The notes: generated by a model not told the origin, from the letters alone. 8,499 nt of DNA from an uncultured Caldimonas sp. (GCF_946480305.1 NZ_CAMLJQ010000082.1:1-8499), one strand, 5' to 3'. Shown: positions 1-6,993, counted from the first letter of the stretch. Numbers and translations: made by a program.

Positions 1-45
1 GAAACGTTGGACGAGCTGGTGTTGCTAGCGTGCACGGCGGTCATC

Positions 46-65
46 AACCGCCCGCCGGGCCGACT
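46..65 (+). repeat. partial copy of dispersed GC-rich element
   Basis: This stretch shares the core CCGCCCGCCGGG and a following CGACT with the right half of the larger palindromic element at 109-170, with one base missing. It lacks the palindromic arm. It is short and GC-rich, so chance similarity is possible. Taken with the fuller copy 80 bp away and the inverted copy at 1943-1967, I think common origin is more likely than not. Confidence 0.4.
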
Positions 66-108
66 TGAAGAAGCACAACGGTCGAACCGAATGGTGTTGC
101 ATTCCAGC

Positions 109-170
109 TTCTTCTTTGGTGACTTTCTTCTGGCAGAAGAAAGTTACCCGCCCGCCGGGGCGGACTCCCG
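109..170. repeat. palindromic intergenic repeat element (REP-like)
   Basis: The core is an inverted repeat at 118-148. The left arm (118-132, containing GACTTTCTTCTG) pairs with the right arm (134-148, containing CAGAAGAAAGTT), 15 pairs including one G.T, around a single central base. A GC-rich flank with CCGCCCGCCGGGGCGGAC follows at 149-166. The A/T-richer arms stand out from the very GC-rich surroundings. From memory, many Burkholderiales genomes carry dispersed intergenic elements of this form (ACTTTCTT-type arms next to a CCCGCC block), but I cannot confirm this by search. It lies downstream of the leftward ndh gene pair, so its transcript would form a strong hairpin and could help end or stabilise that mRNA. 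No protein is encoded here. Confidence 0.75.
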
Positions 171-219
171 GCGCGAAAGGCCAGGCTTGCGCAGCCCCCA
201 CCCCCGCGTCAGCGGGCAA

Positions 220-269
220 CCACCAGCCGCCAGCAGGCAGCCGCCAGCCGCCAGCAGGCAGCAGGCAGC
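220..269. repeat. 21-bp tandem repeat, two copies plus partial third
   Basis: Units at 220-240 and 241-261 (CCNCCAGCCGCCAGCAGGCAG) differ at one base, and CAGGCAGCAG follows as a partial unit. Because 21 is a multiple of three, every frame gives a repetitive peptide, but none looks like a real protein. The array lies 27 bp beyond the stop of the small leftward gene, in otherwise gene-free sequence. A likely origin is replication slippage. Confidence 0.7.
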
Positions 270-295
270 AGCAACCGCCCCGCTGCCGGGCGCCA

Positions 296-571
296 TCACC
301 CCCCGGCGAGCCGCCCCTCCGCCTGCTCCACCCACGCCCCCAGGCTCTCCAGCAAATCCTGCTGACTGAACGAGCAACTCTCCTCCGTGAAGAGGCTCCC
401 CGACTCCAACTGCATCAGCAACGACTCCAGCACCTGCCCGAACCGGTCCGGCAGCCCATCGAGCAGCCGCCCCGCATGCGAGCGAAACAGCGCGACCAGT
501 TCGCTCACCGCCAGGTCCCCGGCGCGGGTGGCATCGAGCCCACGCTTCAACGCCGCAATGCTGTCGTTCAT
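296..571 (-). CDS. small uncharacterised helical protein coupled to ndh
   Basis: I do not recognise this 91-residue protein. It begins MNDSIAALKRGLD and ends GRLAGG. It looks like an acidic, soluble, mostly helical protein with leucine-rich amphipathic stretches (about 20-54 and 69-87). It has one cysteine (C66), no signal peptide, no membrane segment and no metal-binding cluster. The reading frame is convincing: third codon positions are almost all G or C. The start codon overlaps the ndh stop as ATGA, and a strong GGAGG lies 7 bases upstream inside the end of ndh. It is therefore almost certainly translated from the ndh transcript. The coupling suggests a role connected to NADH dehydrogenase, for example as an accessory or regulatory subunit, but that is inference from position only. 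The gene is confident; the function is unknown. Confidence 0.75.
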   Translation of the reverse strand: MNDSIAALKRGLDATRAGDLAVSELVALFRSHAGRLLDGLPDRFGQVLESLLMQLESGSLFTEESCSFSQQDLLESLGAWVEQAEGRLAGG

Positions 572-1920
572 GGTGCATCCTCCGTTTGCAGTCGCGCGGG
601 GTTGGCCTCGACCACCACCCGTGCGTGCCGCTGGAAGGTCCAGTAGGCCCAGCCCCAGTCCATCAGCACCATCAAGCGGTTGCGGAAGCCGATCAGAAAG
701 TAGATGTGCACGAACAGCCAGAACACCCAGGCGAAATAACCGCTGAAGCGCACGCTGCCGAGCAGCGGGACGTCGACCTGCGCAACCGCGGCCTTGCGGC
801 CGATCGTCGCCAATGAACCATAGTCGATGTAGCGGAAGGGCTGTGTCGCTTCACCGCGCAGTCGGCGCAGGATGTTGGCAGCGGCCTGACGGCCCATCTG
901 CTTGGCCCCCGGGCTCACGCCGGGGACGGGCGTCGGGTCGCCGCGCTTCGGGTAGCTCTTGGCGGCGGCCAGGTCACCGATGACCTGGATCTCGGGGTGG
1001 CCGGCGATGCTGAGATCGGGCTCCACCACCACCCGGCCGGCGCGGTCGAGCGCGACGCCGGTGCCGGCGTGCAATGCCTTGCCGAGCGGCGAGGCGGCGA
1101 CGCCGGCGGCCCAGACCACCGTGCGGGCTCGCAGCACGTAAGGCTCGGGCTGGCCCTGCACCTGCGCGGTGACGCCGTGTTCGTCGATGTGGGTGACGCG
1201 GCAGCCGGTGCGTACCTCCACGCGCAGCTTCTCGAGTTGCTCCTTCGCGCGCTGTGACAACTCGGGCGGGAAGGCGCCGAGCACGCGGTCGGCGCCCTCG
1301 ATCAGCACGACGCGGGCTTGCCGCGAATCGATGTGGCGGAACTCGTCGTGCAGGGTGTGGTGGGCGATCTCGGCCATGGTGCCGGCCATCTCGACGCCGG
1401 TGGGGCCGGCGCCGATGACGGCAAAGGTGAGCCACTGCTCGCGTTGATCCGGGTAGCGCTCGGCCTGTTCGAAGGCCTTGAGCACGCGGTTGCGCAACTC
1501 GAAGGCATCGGCCAGGGTCTTGAGGCCTGGCGCGTGACGCGCCCATTCGTCGCGGCCGAAATAGCTGTGTGTGGCACCCGAGGCAACGATGAGATGGTCG
1601 TAGGGGATGCGGGCGCCGTCTTCGAGCTGCACCTCGCGCGCCTGCGCGTCCACGCCGGTCACTTCGCCGAGCAGCACCGTGAGTTGGCCTCGCTGCATCT
1701 GCCGACGCAGGATGTGGCGGATCGGTGCCGAGATCGCGGGCGCGGCGAGGCCCGCGGTCGCCACCTGGTAGAGCAGGGGCTGGAACAGGTGGTGGTTGGT
1801 GCGATCGATCAGCGTGATCTCGACCTCCGCGCGCGCCAACGCGCGAGTGGCTTCCAGGCCGCCGAAGCCGCATCCGACGATGACGACGCGCGGGCGCTGG
1901 GACGATGAAGGGGCTGTCAT
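568..1920 (-). CDS. ndh: type II NADH:quinone oxidoreductase (NDH-2), membrane-associated flavoprotein
   Basis: This 450-residue protein belongs to the pyridine nucleotide-disulfide oxidoreductase fold. It passes electrons from NADH to quinone without pumping protons, on the cytoplasmic face of the inner membrane. Visible landmarks are the FAD dinucleotide motif GCGFGG (16-21) after a beta strand, HHLFQPLLYQVATAGL (43-58, typical of NDH-2), the NADH-binding motif GAGPTG (170-175), the second FAD contact VIGDLAA (313-319), and AKQMGRQA (339-346), matching the conserved AQxxxQ-type quinone-site segment. The C-terminus (395-429) is aromatic and hydrophobic, as expected of the membrane anchor. 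Length is close to E. coli Ndh (434). The frame stays open far upstream, antisense to the kinase gene, but homology begins just after the ATG at 1918-1920, which has AGAGG 7 bases before it. It is transcribed divergently from the kinase. Related flavoproteins such as sulfide:quinone reductase are less likely, because the expected cysteine pattern is absent. Confidence 0.93.
   Translation of the reverse strand: MTAPSSSQRPRVVIVGCGFGGLEATRALARAEVEITLIDRTNHHLFQPLLYQVATAGLAAPAISAPIRHILRRQMQRGQLTVLLGEVTGVDAQAREVQLEDGARIPYDHLIVASGATHSYFGRDEWARHAPGLKTLADAFELRNRVLKAFEQAERYPDQREQWLTFAVIGAGPTGVEMAGTMAEIAHHTLHDEFRHIDSRQARVVLIEGADRVLGAFPPELSQRAKEQLEKLRVEVRTGCRVTHIDEHGVTAQVQGQPEPYVLRARTVVWAAGVAASPLGKALHAGTGVALDRAGRVVVEPDLSIAGHPEIQVIGDLAAAKSYPKRGDPTPVPGVSPGAKQMGRQAAANILRRLRGEATQPFRYIDYGSLATIGRKAAVAQVDVPLLGSVRFSGYFAWVFWLFVHIYFLIGFRNRLMVLMDWGWAYWTFQRHARVVVEANPARLQTEDAP
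579..583 (-). promoter_or_regulatory. Shine-Dalgarno for the small gene after ndh
   Basis: GGAGG on the minus strand lies inside the last codons of ndh, 7 bases before the ATG at 569-571. It is the strongest ribosome binding site in the left half of the window. It fixes the start of the small downstream gene and supports independent or coupled re-initiation at the ATGA overlap. Confidence 0.8.
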
Positions 1921-1942
1921 GAGGGGGCCTCTGCTTGTTGTT

Positions 1943-1967
1943 GTCCGACCGGGCGGGCGAGTAACTT
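1943..1967 (-). repeat. inverted partial copy of the dispersed element, in the ndh/kinase intergenic region
   Basis: Read on the plus strand, this is GTCCG followed by CGGGCGGGCG-like sequence and GTAACTT. It matches the reverse complement of 142-166 at 22 of 25 positions. It keeps the GC block and the first bases of the arm (GTAACTT) but lacks the rest of the palindrome. It sits 23 bp upstream of the ndh start, so it probably lies in the ndh 5' leader or promoter. It is probably a decayed copy. Confidence 0.65.
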
Positions 1968-2014
1968 GGGAGGCAACGCGCCCGGCGGCCAGTCTAGCAA
2001 GAGCCGTCCGGCGG

Positions 2015-2029
2015 TGTTGCAGCGCAACA
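2015..2029. promoter_or_regulatory. 15-bp perfect dyad in the divergent intergenic region, possible operator
   Basis: TGTTGC-AGC-GCAACA is a perfect inverted repeat with 6-bp arms. It lies 95 bp before the ndh start and 126 bp before the kinase start. The symmetry is typical of a dimeric regulator site, but I can name no regulator. I saw no convincing sigma-70 promoter on either strand here. The rest of 1921-2154 holds only the repeat fragment and GC-rich filler. Confidence 0.3.
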
Positions 2030-2154
2030 AGGAGCGCCGTTGTGGGAACTTCGACACGCTCGGAAGGGGGAACCCGCGGGTGTTGCGCCGTCGGCGGTGC
2101 TACAAAGGCCGCACCGCTCCGAATCGCCGGCCCCATGCCGGGCGGGCAGCCACA

Positions 2155-4617
2155 GTGAGTAACGCTCCACCCTCGTTCGACGCGACGCCCGGCTCGACGA
2201 TGCCGGCGCTGCCCTATGCGCCGGTGGTGCGCGCGCTCGAGTACAGCCGCAACCTGGTGCTGGTGACCGACGCGTCGTTGCGGGTAGTGTGGTGCAACCG
2301 TGCATGGGACACCGTTCCCAGCGGGCGCGATCCCCGAACCTGCGCATGGGCGGAGCTGCTCACCTCGCACGGGCGCGAAGCGCCGGCCCCGGAAGTGCAG
2401 GCCGCACTGTCCGACCGCCTGGCGTTCAACGTGGACGTGGAGATGCGCCTCGCCGACGGCCGCCCCTGGTGGCTGCGGGTCGAGGCCACCCCGATGGGCC
2501 ACGACGGCAGCTCCTTTGCGGGCTACCTTGCCGTGTTCAACGACATTACCGTGCTCAAGCTGGCCGAAGAGGCCGAGCGCCACACGGCACGGCGCTACTG
2601 GCGGGTGATGGAGAGCACGCACGACGGCATCTGGGAGCGCGACCTGCGTTCGAACGTGAGCTGGTATTCGCCGCGCTTCAAGCAGATCCTCGGTTTTGCC
2701 GACCACGAGTTGCCGAACGATCGCGCGGTGATCAATGGGCGCATCCACCCGGACGACATGGAATCGTTCAGCCGGCCCTACGAGATCGCCCTTCGGGAAG
2801 GGGGCCAGTGGCGCTATCAGATCCGGGTGTTGCACCGCAGTGGCGAGTACCGCTGGGTGCGCGGCCGCGCGCGCGCCTGGCCCGGCGAGGACGGCCGGCC
2901 AGCCGTGCTGGTGGGGGCGATCAGCGACGTGCACGAGGAGATGCAGGCCGTGGAGGCCCTGCGCAGTTACCAGGGACAGCTCGAAGACCTGGTGCGCGAG
3001 CGCACGGCCAAGCTCGAGGCCGCGCGCGAGGAGGCTGAACGTGCGAACCGGGCGAAGTCGCTGTTCCTCGCCAACATGAGCCACGAGATCCGCACGCCGC
3101 TCAATGGCGTGATGGGCATGACCGAGCTGGCATTGCGCGCTGCCACCACCGACACGCAGCGGCGCTATCTCGAACTGGCGCAAAGCTCGGGTGCGACGCT
3201 GCTGGCCATCATCAACGACGTGCTCGATTTCGCGAAGGCCGAGGCCGGCAAGATCGCGCTGGAGTCGGTGGAGTTCGACCTCGGCGAGGTGCTCACGCTG
3301 ACCGCGCGGGCGATGATGCCGATGGCGCACGAGAAAGGGCTGGCGCTGCTGTTCGACTACCGGGGCAGCCTGGCGCAGGTCATGGGCGACCCGGCCCGGC
3401 TGCGTCAGGTCGTGACCAACCTGTTGTCGAACGCGATCAAGTTCACGTCGGCCGGCGAGGTGAGCCTGGTGGCGCAGGTGCGGGCACAGGGGGCCGATCG
3501 GTGCCACGTGGTGATCGAGGTGGCCGACACCGGTATGGGCATGGACGAGGGCACCTCCGCCCGCGTGTTCCAGCCCTTCGAGCAGGGGGACGCCTCCGTC
3601 TCCCGGCGCGTGGGGGGCACGGGACTGGGGCTGTCGATCGTACGCAGCCTGTGCGAGCTGATGGGGGGCAGCGTCTCGGTGGAAAGCCGGCTCGGGGAAG
3701 GCTCGGTGTTCCGGGTCGAGCTGCCGTTGCAGCGCGCGGTGCTGGAGTCGGAGACCGACGAGCCGAGCGAACCGCTGGCGCCCGATCTCCCGGTGTGGCT
3801 GCTGGCTGACCCGCCGCTGGGCCTGGATCTGCTGGCCCAGCGCTTCGCCCGGCAAGGCTGGCGGCCGATGCTGTTCGGCTCCATGGACGAGGTGCATGCG
3901 CACGTGGACACGGCGGCCGAGACGGAATGGCCCGCGCTCGTCGTGGCCGTGGAGCAGGGCGCCATTGGCGAGGAGCAGCTGCTCGATCTGCGCCAGTGTG
4001 TGCCGCGGGAAGCCGAAGTGATCTTGCTGGTGGATGCGCGTTCATCGGCCAGCATGTCGCCGCAGCGCAGCAGCGAACTGGGGGTGAAGGTCTACGTGGC
4101 GCCGTTCAGCCCGTCGGACATGCGCCAGCTGGCACTGACCCGTCGGCTGCTGACGCGCGAACGCACCGGCAACACGTCGCCGACGCCGCTCAGCATGTCG
4201 CATGGCAGGCAGTTCCTGGTGGTCGAGGACAATCCGGTCAACCAGCTGCTCGCCGAGGAGATGCTGCGCGTGCTGGGCTTCGACGTGGTGGTGGCCGGCG
4301 GCGGCGAGGAGGCGATCGAACAGTGCCTGCGGAACGCCCCGAGTGCGGTGCTGATGGACGTGCAGATGCCCGGCGTCGATGGCCTGGAGGCCACGCGCCG
4401 CCTGCGTGCACTGCAGCAGACGGGCCGACTGCCGGCCTTCCCGATCATCGCCGCCACCGCCCACGCGAGCGACGGCGACCGGCGGGCGTGCCTCGATGCC
4501 GGCATGGACGGCTACATCGCCAAGCCGCTCGACCTGCGCGTGATGCGCTCCGAGATCCGGCGCGCGCTGCGCCGCGCCGATGGCGACCAGGCCGACGCGC
4601 ACGAAACGAGATATTGA
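2155..4617 (+). CDS. soluble hybrid sensor histidine kinase: PAS-PAS-HisKA-HATPase-pseudoreceiver-receiver
   Basis: The protein has about 820 residues from the GTG at 2155, or 805 from the ATG at 2200. Neither start has a good ribosome site, and homology begins after both. Positions below use the GTG start. PAS1 spans about 29-135 and PAS2 with PAC motif about 152-262. A coiled-coil linker (about 265-300) leads to the dimerisation helix with [12 protein letters not shown], phospho-acceptor H310. The ATP domain has the N-box ([11 protein letters not shown]426), G1 DTGMGMD (D458) and G2 GGTGLGL (from G487). Residues about 543-663 look like a receiver fold but lack its aspartate and lysine. The last domain is an intact receiver: E691/D692, D735 in LMDVQMPG, T768, K790. 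No membrane segment is seen, so it probably senses a cytoplasmic signal through PAS. No response regulator or phosphotransfer gene is adjacent, so output must lie elsewhere. PAS1 lacks the LOV cysteine motif. Confidence 0.9.
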   Translation: MSNAPPSFDATPGSTMPALPYAPVVRALEYSRNLVLVTDASLRVVWCNRAWDTVPSGRDPRTCAWAELLTSHGREAPAPEVQAALSDRLAFNVDVEMRLADGRPWWLRVEATPMGHDGSSFAGYLAVFNDITVLKLAEEAERHTARRYWRVMESTHDGIWERDLRSNVSWYSPRFKQILGFADHELPNDRAVINGRIHPDDMESFSRPYEIALREGGQWRYQIRVLHRSGEYRWVRGRARAWPGEDGRPAVLVGAISDVHEEMQAVEALRSYQGQLEDLVRERTAKLEAAREEAERANRAKSLFLANMSHEIRTPLNGVMGMTELALRAATTDTQRRYLELAQSSGATLLAIINDVLDFAKAEAGKIALESVEFDLGEVLTLTARAMMPMAHEKGLALLFDYRGSLAQVMGDPARLRQVVTNLLSNAIKFTSAGEVSLVAQVRAQGADRCHVVIEVADTGMGMDEGTSARVFQPFEQGDASVSRRVGGTGLGLSIVRSLCELMGGSVSVESRLGEGSVFRVELPLQRAVLESETDEPSEPLAPDLPVWLLADPPLGLDLLAQRFARQGWRPMLFGSMDEVHAHVDTAAETEWPALVVAVEQGAIGEEQLLDLRQCVPREAEVILLVDARSSASMSPQRSSELGVKVYVAPFSPSDMRQLALTRRLLTRERTGNTSPTPLSMSHGRQFLVVEDNPVNQLLAEEMLRVLGFDVVVAGGGEEAIEQCLRNAPSAVLMDVQMPGVDGLEATRRLRALQQTGRLPAFPIIAATAHASDGDRRACLDAGMDGYIAKPLDLRVMRSEIRRALRRADGDQADAHETRY

Positions 4618-4626
4618 TCGGTCCAT

Positions 4627-4665
4627 GCGGCAGCGGTGCTCGGGCGCGCGATGAGGCGCTGCCGC
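4627..4665. repeat. long inverted repeat after the kinase gene, possible terminator or mRNA hairpin
   Basis: GCGGCAGCG (4627-4635) and CGCTGCCGC (4657-4665) form a perfect 9-bp stem around a 21-base loop, starting 10 bp beyond the kinase stop. No T-run follows, so it is not a standard intrinsic terminator. It could still slow polymerase or protect the 3' end of the kinase message. It ends just before the next gene's putative promoter. Confidence 0.5.
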
Positions 4666-4672
4666 GGGGGCC

Positions 4673-4678
4673 TACACT
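4673..4678 (+). promoter_or_regulatory. possible -10 element for a leaderless DUF1415 transcript
   Basis: TACACT matches the TANNNT core of a sigma-70 -10 box. It ends 6 bases before the ATG at 4685, so transcription would begin at or within a base of the start codon. No Shine-Dalgarno sequence is present before this gene, which fits leaderless initiation. I see no good -35 box, so confidence is low. Confidence 0.35.
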
Positions 4679-4684
4679 CGCGGC

Positions 4685-5236
4685 ATGACGCAGTACGAGG
4701 ATGCCCACGTCGTTGCCGACACCCGCCGCTGGCTGGAGCGGGCGGTGATCGGCCTCAATCTCTGCCCGTTTGCAAAGGCCGTGCACGTGAAGGAGCAGGT
4801 GCGCTATGCCGTCAGCCCGGCGCGGTCGACCGACGCGTTGCGGGCGGACCTGGAGCGCGAGCTGCGGCTGCTGGCCGAGGCGGATCCGGCGGCGATCGAC
4901 ACCACGCTGCTGATCCACCCGCACGTGCTGCAGGACTTCCTCGACTACAACGACTTTCTCGACGAAGCAGATGATCTGCTGGCCGAACTCGGGCTCGAGG
5001 GGGTGCTGCAGGTGGCGAGCTTCCATCCGCGCTACCAGTTCGCCGGCACCGGCGAGGACGACATCGAGAACTGCACCAACCGCTCACCGTACCCCACGCT
5101 GCACCTGCTGCGTGAAGCCAGCATCGACCGGGCCGTGGAAGCCTTTCCCGACGCCGAGGCGATCTACGAGACGAACATGCAGACGCTGCGCGCGCTCGGC
5201 CCCGAGGGCTGGCGGCGGCTGTTCGAGAAAGACTGA
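4685..5236 (+). CDS. DUF1415 family protein
   Basis: This 183-residue protein matches DUF1415 (PF07209) as I recall it, and its length is normal for that family. The hallmarks are the N-terminal ERAVIGLNLCPFAKA (18-32, with C27), VASFHPRYQFAG (110-121, with H114) and NCTNRSPYPTLHLLRE (129-144). The nearly invariant Cys, His and Asn/Arg residues suggest an enzyme or ligand-binding protein, but no function is established to my knowledge. It is soluble with no signal peptide. It starts 67 bp after the kinase stop and ends 29 bp before the EI24 gene, probably leading a three-gene operon. The ATG is the only start that keeps the conserved N-terminus at its usual place. No ribosome binding site precedes it. 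Confidence 0.88.
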   Translation: MTQYEDAHVVADTRRWLERAVIGLNLCPFAKAVHVKEQVRYAVSPARSTDALRADLERELRLLAEADPAAIDTTLLIHPHVLQDFLDYNDFLDEADDLLAELGLEGVLQVASFHPRYQFAGTGEDDIENCTNRSPYPTLHLLREASIDRAVEAFPDAEAIYETNMQTLRALGPEGWRRLFEKD

Positions 5237-5251
5237 ACGCTGCGGCTCGCG

Positions 5252-5257
5252 TAAGCT
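5252..5257 (+). promoter_or_regulatory. possible -10 element just before the EI24 gene
   Basis: TAAGCT fits TANNNT and ends 8 bases before the ATG at 5266. As with the preceding gene, there is no Shine-Dalgarno sequence, and the spacing would put the transcript start at the start codon or a base or two before it. No clear -35 box is seen. The alternative is that this gene is translated by read-through from the upstream one. Confidence 0.25.
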
Positions 5258-5265
5258 CTCGCGCC

Positions 5266-6168
5266 ATGAATTTGTTGCTCGATTCGTTCTGGCGGGCGGT
5301 GGCCTACTGCCTGCACCCCCGGGTCATCCTGTTGTCGCTGCTGCCGCTGGTGCTGATCGCGGGCGCCGCCTTCGTGCTGGGGTGGTTCTATTGGGAGCCG
5401 GCCGTGCAGGGGGTCGCCGGCATGCTGATGGAGTGGGAACTCCTGAAGACGGCGCGCCGCTGGCTCGAGAGTTTCGGCGCGGTCGGCTTCTATTCGGTGT
5501 TGCCGCCGCTGATCGTCGTGGCGCTCGTGGTGCCGTTGATCGTCGTCGCCTCGATGCTGGCCGTGGGGCTGCTGATGGCGCCGGCGATGGTCCGGCTGGT
5601 GGCCGCGCGGCGCTTCCCGCGGCTGGCGCGTTCGCAGGGCGCTTCGTTCTGGCAGAGCGTCGCCTGGATGCTCGGCTCCAGTGCGATCGCCGTGACGGCG
5701 CTGGTGGTCAGCCTGCCGCTGTGGCTGATCCCGCCTCTGGTCCTGCTGCTGCCTCCCCTGATCTGGGGCTGGCTGGCCTACCGGGTGATGACCTTCGATG
5801 CGCTGGCCGAGCACGCCACGCGCGAGGAGCGTCGGCACCTGATGCGCGCGCACCGCTGGCCGCTCGTGTTGATGGGCGTGCTGACCGGCTATGCCGGTGC
5901 TGCACCCTCGCTCGTGTGGGCGGTGGGCGCGGCGGCGTTGATCCTCGCGCCGCTGCTGATCGTGGTCTCGGTGTGGCTCTACACGCTCGTGTTCGCGTTC
6001 TCGTCGCTTTGGTTCACGCACTTTGCGCTCGCGGCCCTGCACGCACTGCGCGAGCAGCGTCATGCCGCCCAACCGGCCCCCGGCGGCTATGCACGTTCGG
6101 AGCCGGCGCCGCTGCTGATCGAGGCCGAGCCTCCGGCGCCTCCTCCCCCCGCTTCTGCTTCTGTCTGA
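5266..6168 (+). CDS. EI24-domain (CysZ-like) integral membrane protein
   Basis: This 300-residue inner-membrane protein resembles the EI24/DUF540 family, which includes the sulfate transporter CysZ. Hydrophobic segments lie at about 19-41, 79-105, 132-152, 153-174 and 218-252, with a weaker one near 198-214. The N-terminus (LLLDSFWRAVAYCLHPRVI) is typical: a short amphipathic start, then the first membrane helix. The C-terminal 40 residues are rich in Pro and Ala and look disordered. Substrate is unknown. Sulfate transport should not be assumed, since no cysteine or sulfate genes are nearby and many betaproteobacteria carry this gene in other settings. It lies 29 bp after the DUF1415 gene and 16 bp before the CinA-like gene, so co-transcription is likely. 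Confidence 0.85.
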   Translation: MNLLLDSFWRAVAYCLHPRVILLSLLPLVLIAGAAFVLGWFYWEPAVQGVAGMLMEWELLKTARRWLESFGAVGFYSVLPPLIVVALVVPLIVVASMLAVGLLMAPAMVRLVAARRFPRLARSQGASFWQSVAWMLGSSAIAVTALVVSLPLWLIPPLVLLLPPLIWGWLAYRVMTFDALAEHATREERRHLMRAHRWPLVLMGVLTGYAGAAPSLVWAVGAAALILAPLLIVVSVWLYTLVFAFSSLWFTHFALAALHALREQRHAAQPAPGGYARSEPAPLLIEAEPPAPPPPASASV

Positions 6169-6184
6169 TACGGAGTCCCTCCCC

Positions 6185-6979
6185 ATGGCATTCGGCCTCA
6201 TCATCGTCGGCGACGAGATCCTCTCGGGCAAGCGGCAGGACAAGCACCTGCCCAAGGTCATCGAGCTGTTGGGCGCGCGCGGGCTCGCGTTGAGCTGGGC
6301 GCGCTACGTGGGCGACGACCCGGTGCGGCTGGAGGCGGCACTGCGCGAGGCTTTCGCCAGCGGCGACGCGGTGTTCTCGTGCGGCGGCATCGGCGCCACG
6401 CCCGACGACCACACCCGCCAATGCGCCGCGCGCGCACTCGGTGTGCCGCTTGCGTTGCACGAAGGCGCCAAGGCCCTGATCCTCGAGCGCATGCAGGACG
6501 TGGCGCGCGAGCAGGGGCAGCCCTACGAGCCCGATCGGCCCGACAACGTGCACCGACTCAACATGGGAGTGTTCCCGGTCGGCGCCGAGCTGATTCCCAA
6601 CCCGTACAACAAGATCCCGGGCTTTTCGGTCGGCTCCGTCCATTTCGTCCCCGGGTTCCCGGTGATGGCCTGGCCGATGATCGAGTGGGTGCTGGAACAC
6701 CGCTACGCCGAACTGTTCCACCGCCATCCGGTGACCGAGAAGTCGGTCATCGTCTACGGCTCGATGGAAGCCACGCTCACCCCGCTGATGGAAGAGATCG
6801 AAGCGCGTTTCGACGGCGTGAAGGTGTTCAGCCTGCCCAGCGTCGACCACCCCGAGCACGGCCGCCACATCGAGCTCGGCGTCAAAGGCGCAGGCGAGCT
6901 GGTGTGGCAGGCCTATCCCGCGCTCCTCGCCGGGCTGCACAAACTGGGTGTCCCGCTGGGCCCCGAAATGGTGCGCTGA
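6185..6979 (+). CDS. competence/damage-inducible protein A-like, stand-alone MoCF (molybdopterin-binding fold) domain
   Basis: This 264-residue protein shows the MoaB/MogA/CinA N-terminal fold (COG1058). IIVGDEILSGKRQDKH (6-21) and SCGGIGATPDDHTR (65-78) are the nucleotide-binding signatures, and NPYNKIPGF with FVPGFPVMAW (about residues 139-160) follows as in CinA-type proteins. Full CinA proteins have about 400 residues with a C-terminal nicotinamide-nucleotide deamidase domain, absent here. The name therefore describes similarity, not a proven competence role. Related domains hydrolyse ADP-ribose or bind molybdopterin, and either is possible. It is cytosolic. GGAG lies 9 bases before the ATG, unlike the two genes before it. 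The last codons overlap a putative NtrC site belonging to glnA. Confidence 0.88.
   Translation: MAFGLIIVGDEILSGKRQDKHLPKVIELLGARGLALSWARYVGDDPVRLEAALREAFASGDAVFSCGGIGATPDDHTRQCAARALGVPLALHEGAKALILERMQDVAREQGQPYEPDRPDNVHRLNMGVFPVGAELIPNPYNKIPGFSVGSVHFVPGFPVMAWPMIEWVLEHRYAELFHRHPVTEKSVIVYGSMEATLTPLMEEIEARFDGVKVFSLPSVDHPEHGRHIELGVKGAGELVWQAYPALLAGLHKLGVPLGPEMVR
6960..6974 (+). promoter_or_regulatory. possible distal NtrC-like site overlapping the end of the CinA-like gene
   Basis: GCCCCGAAATGGTGC agrees with the NtrC consensus GCACCA-N3-TGGTGC at 10 of the 12 defined positions. It is centred near 6967, about 226 bp before the predicted glnA transcript start and 34 bp from the next candidate. 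It encodes the last residues of the upstream protein, so part of the match could come from coding sequence. Confidence 0.4.
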
Positions 6980-6993
6980 AGCGGTTCAGGAAA

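Noticed and set aside
1..44. A possible leftward gene start at 42-44 (MTAVHASNTSSSN...) running off the window.
   Set aside because: Only 14 codons are visible, there is no good ribosome site, and no family is recognisable. Third-position GC is high but so it is in the opposite frame. It could be real, but cannot be supported here.
7..369. Rightward frames of 120 and 193 codons through the left end.
   Set aside because: They read through the palindrome and the tandem repeat, giving repetitive Pro, Ala and Gln-rich peptides, and overlap the well-supported small leftward gene.
1966..2154. An N-terminal extension of the kinase from a TTG at 1966.
   Set aside because: The added 63 residues are Arg-rich, lack any domain, and cross the repeat fragment and dyad. 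No ribosome site precedes the TTG.
2250..2550. PAS1 of the kinase as a LOV light-sensing domain.
   Set aside because: The flavin-binding NCRFLQ-type motif with its reactive cysteine is absent.
1921..3903. A leftward open frame extending ndh upstream to 1111 codons, antisense to the kinase gene.
   Set aside because: The extension is low-complexity, rich in His, Arg, Gln and Ala, as expected from antisense frames in GC-rich DNA. NDH-2 homology begins right after the ATG at 1918-1920, and the kinase on the other strand is clearly real.
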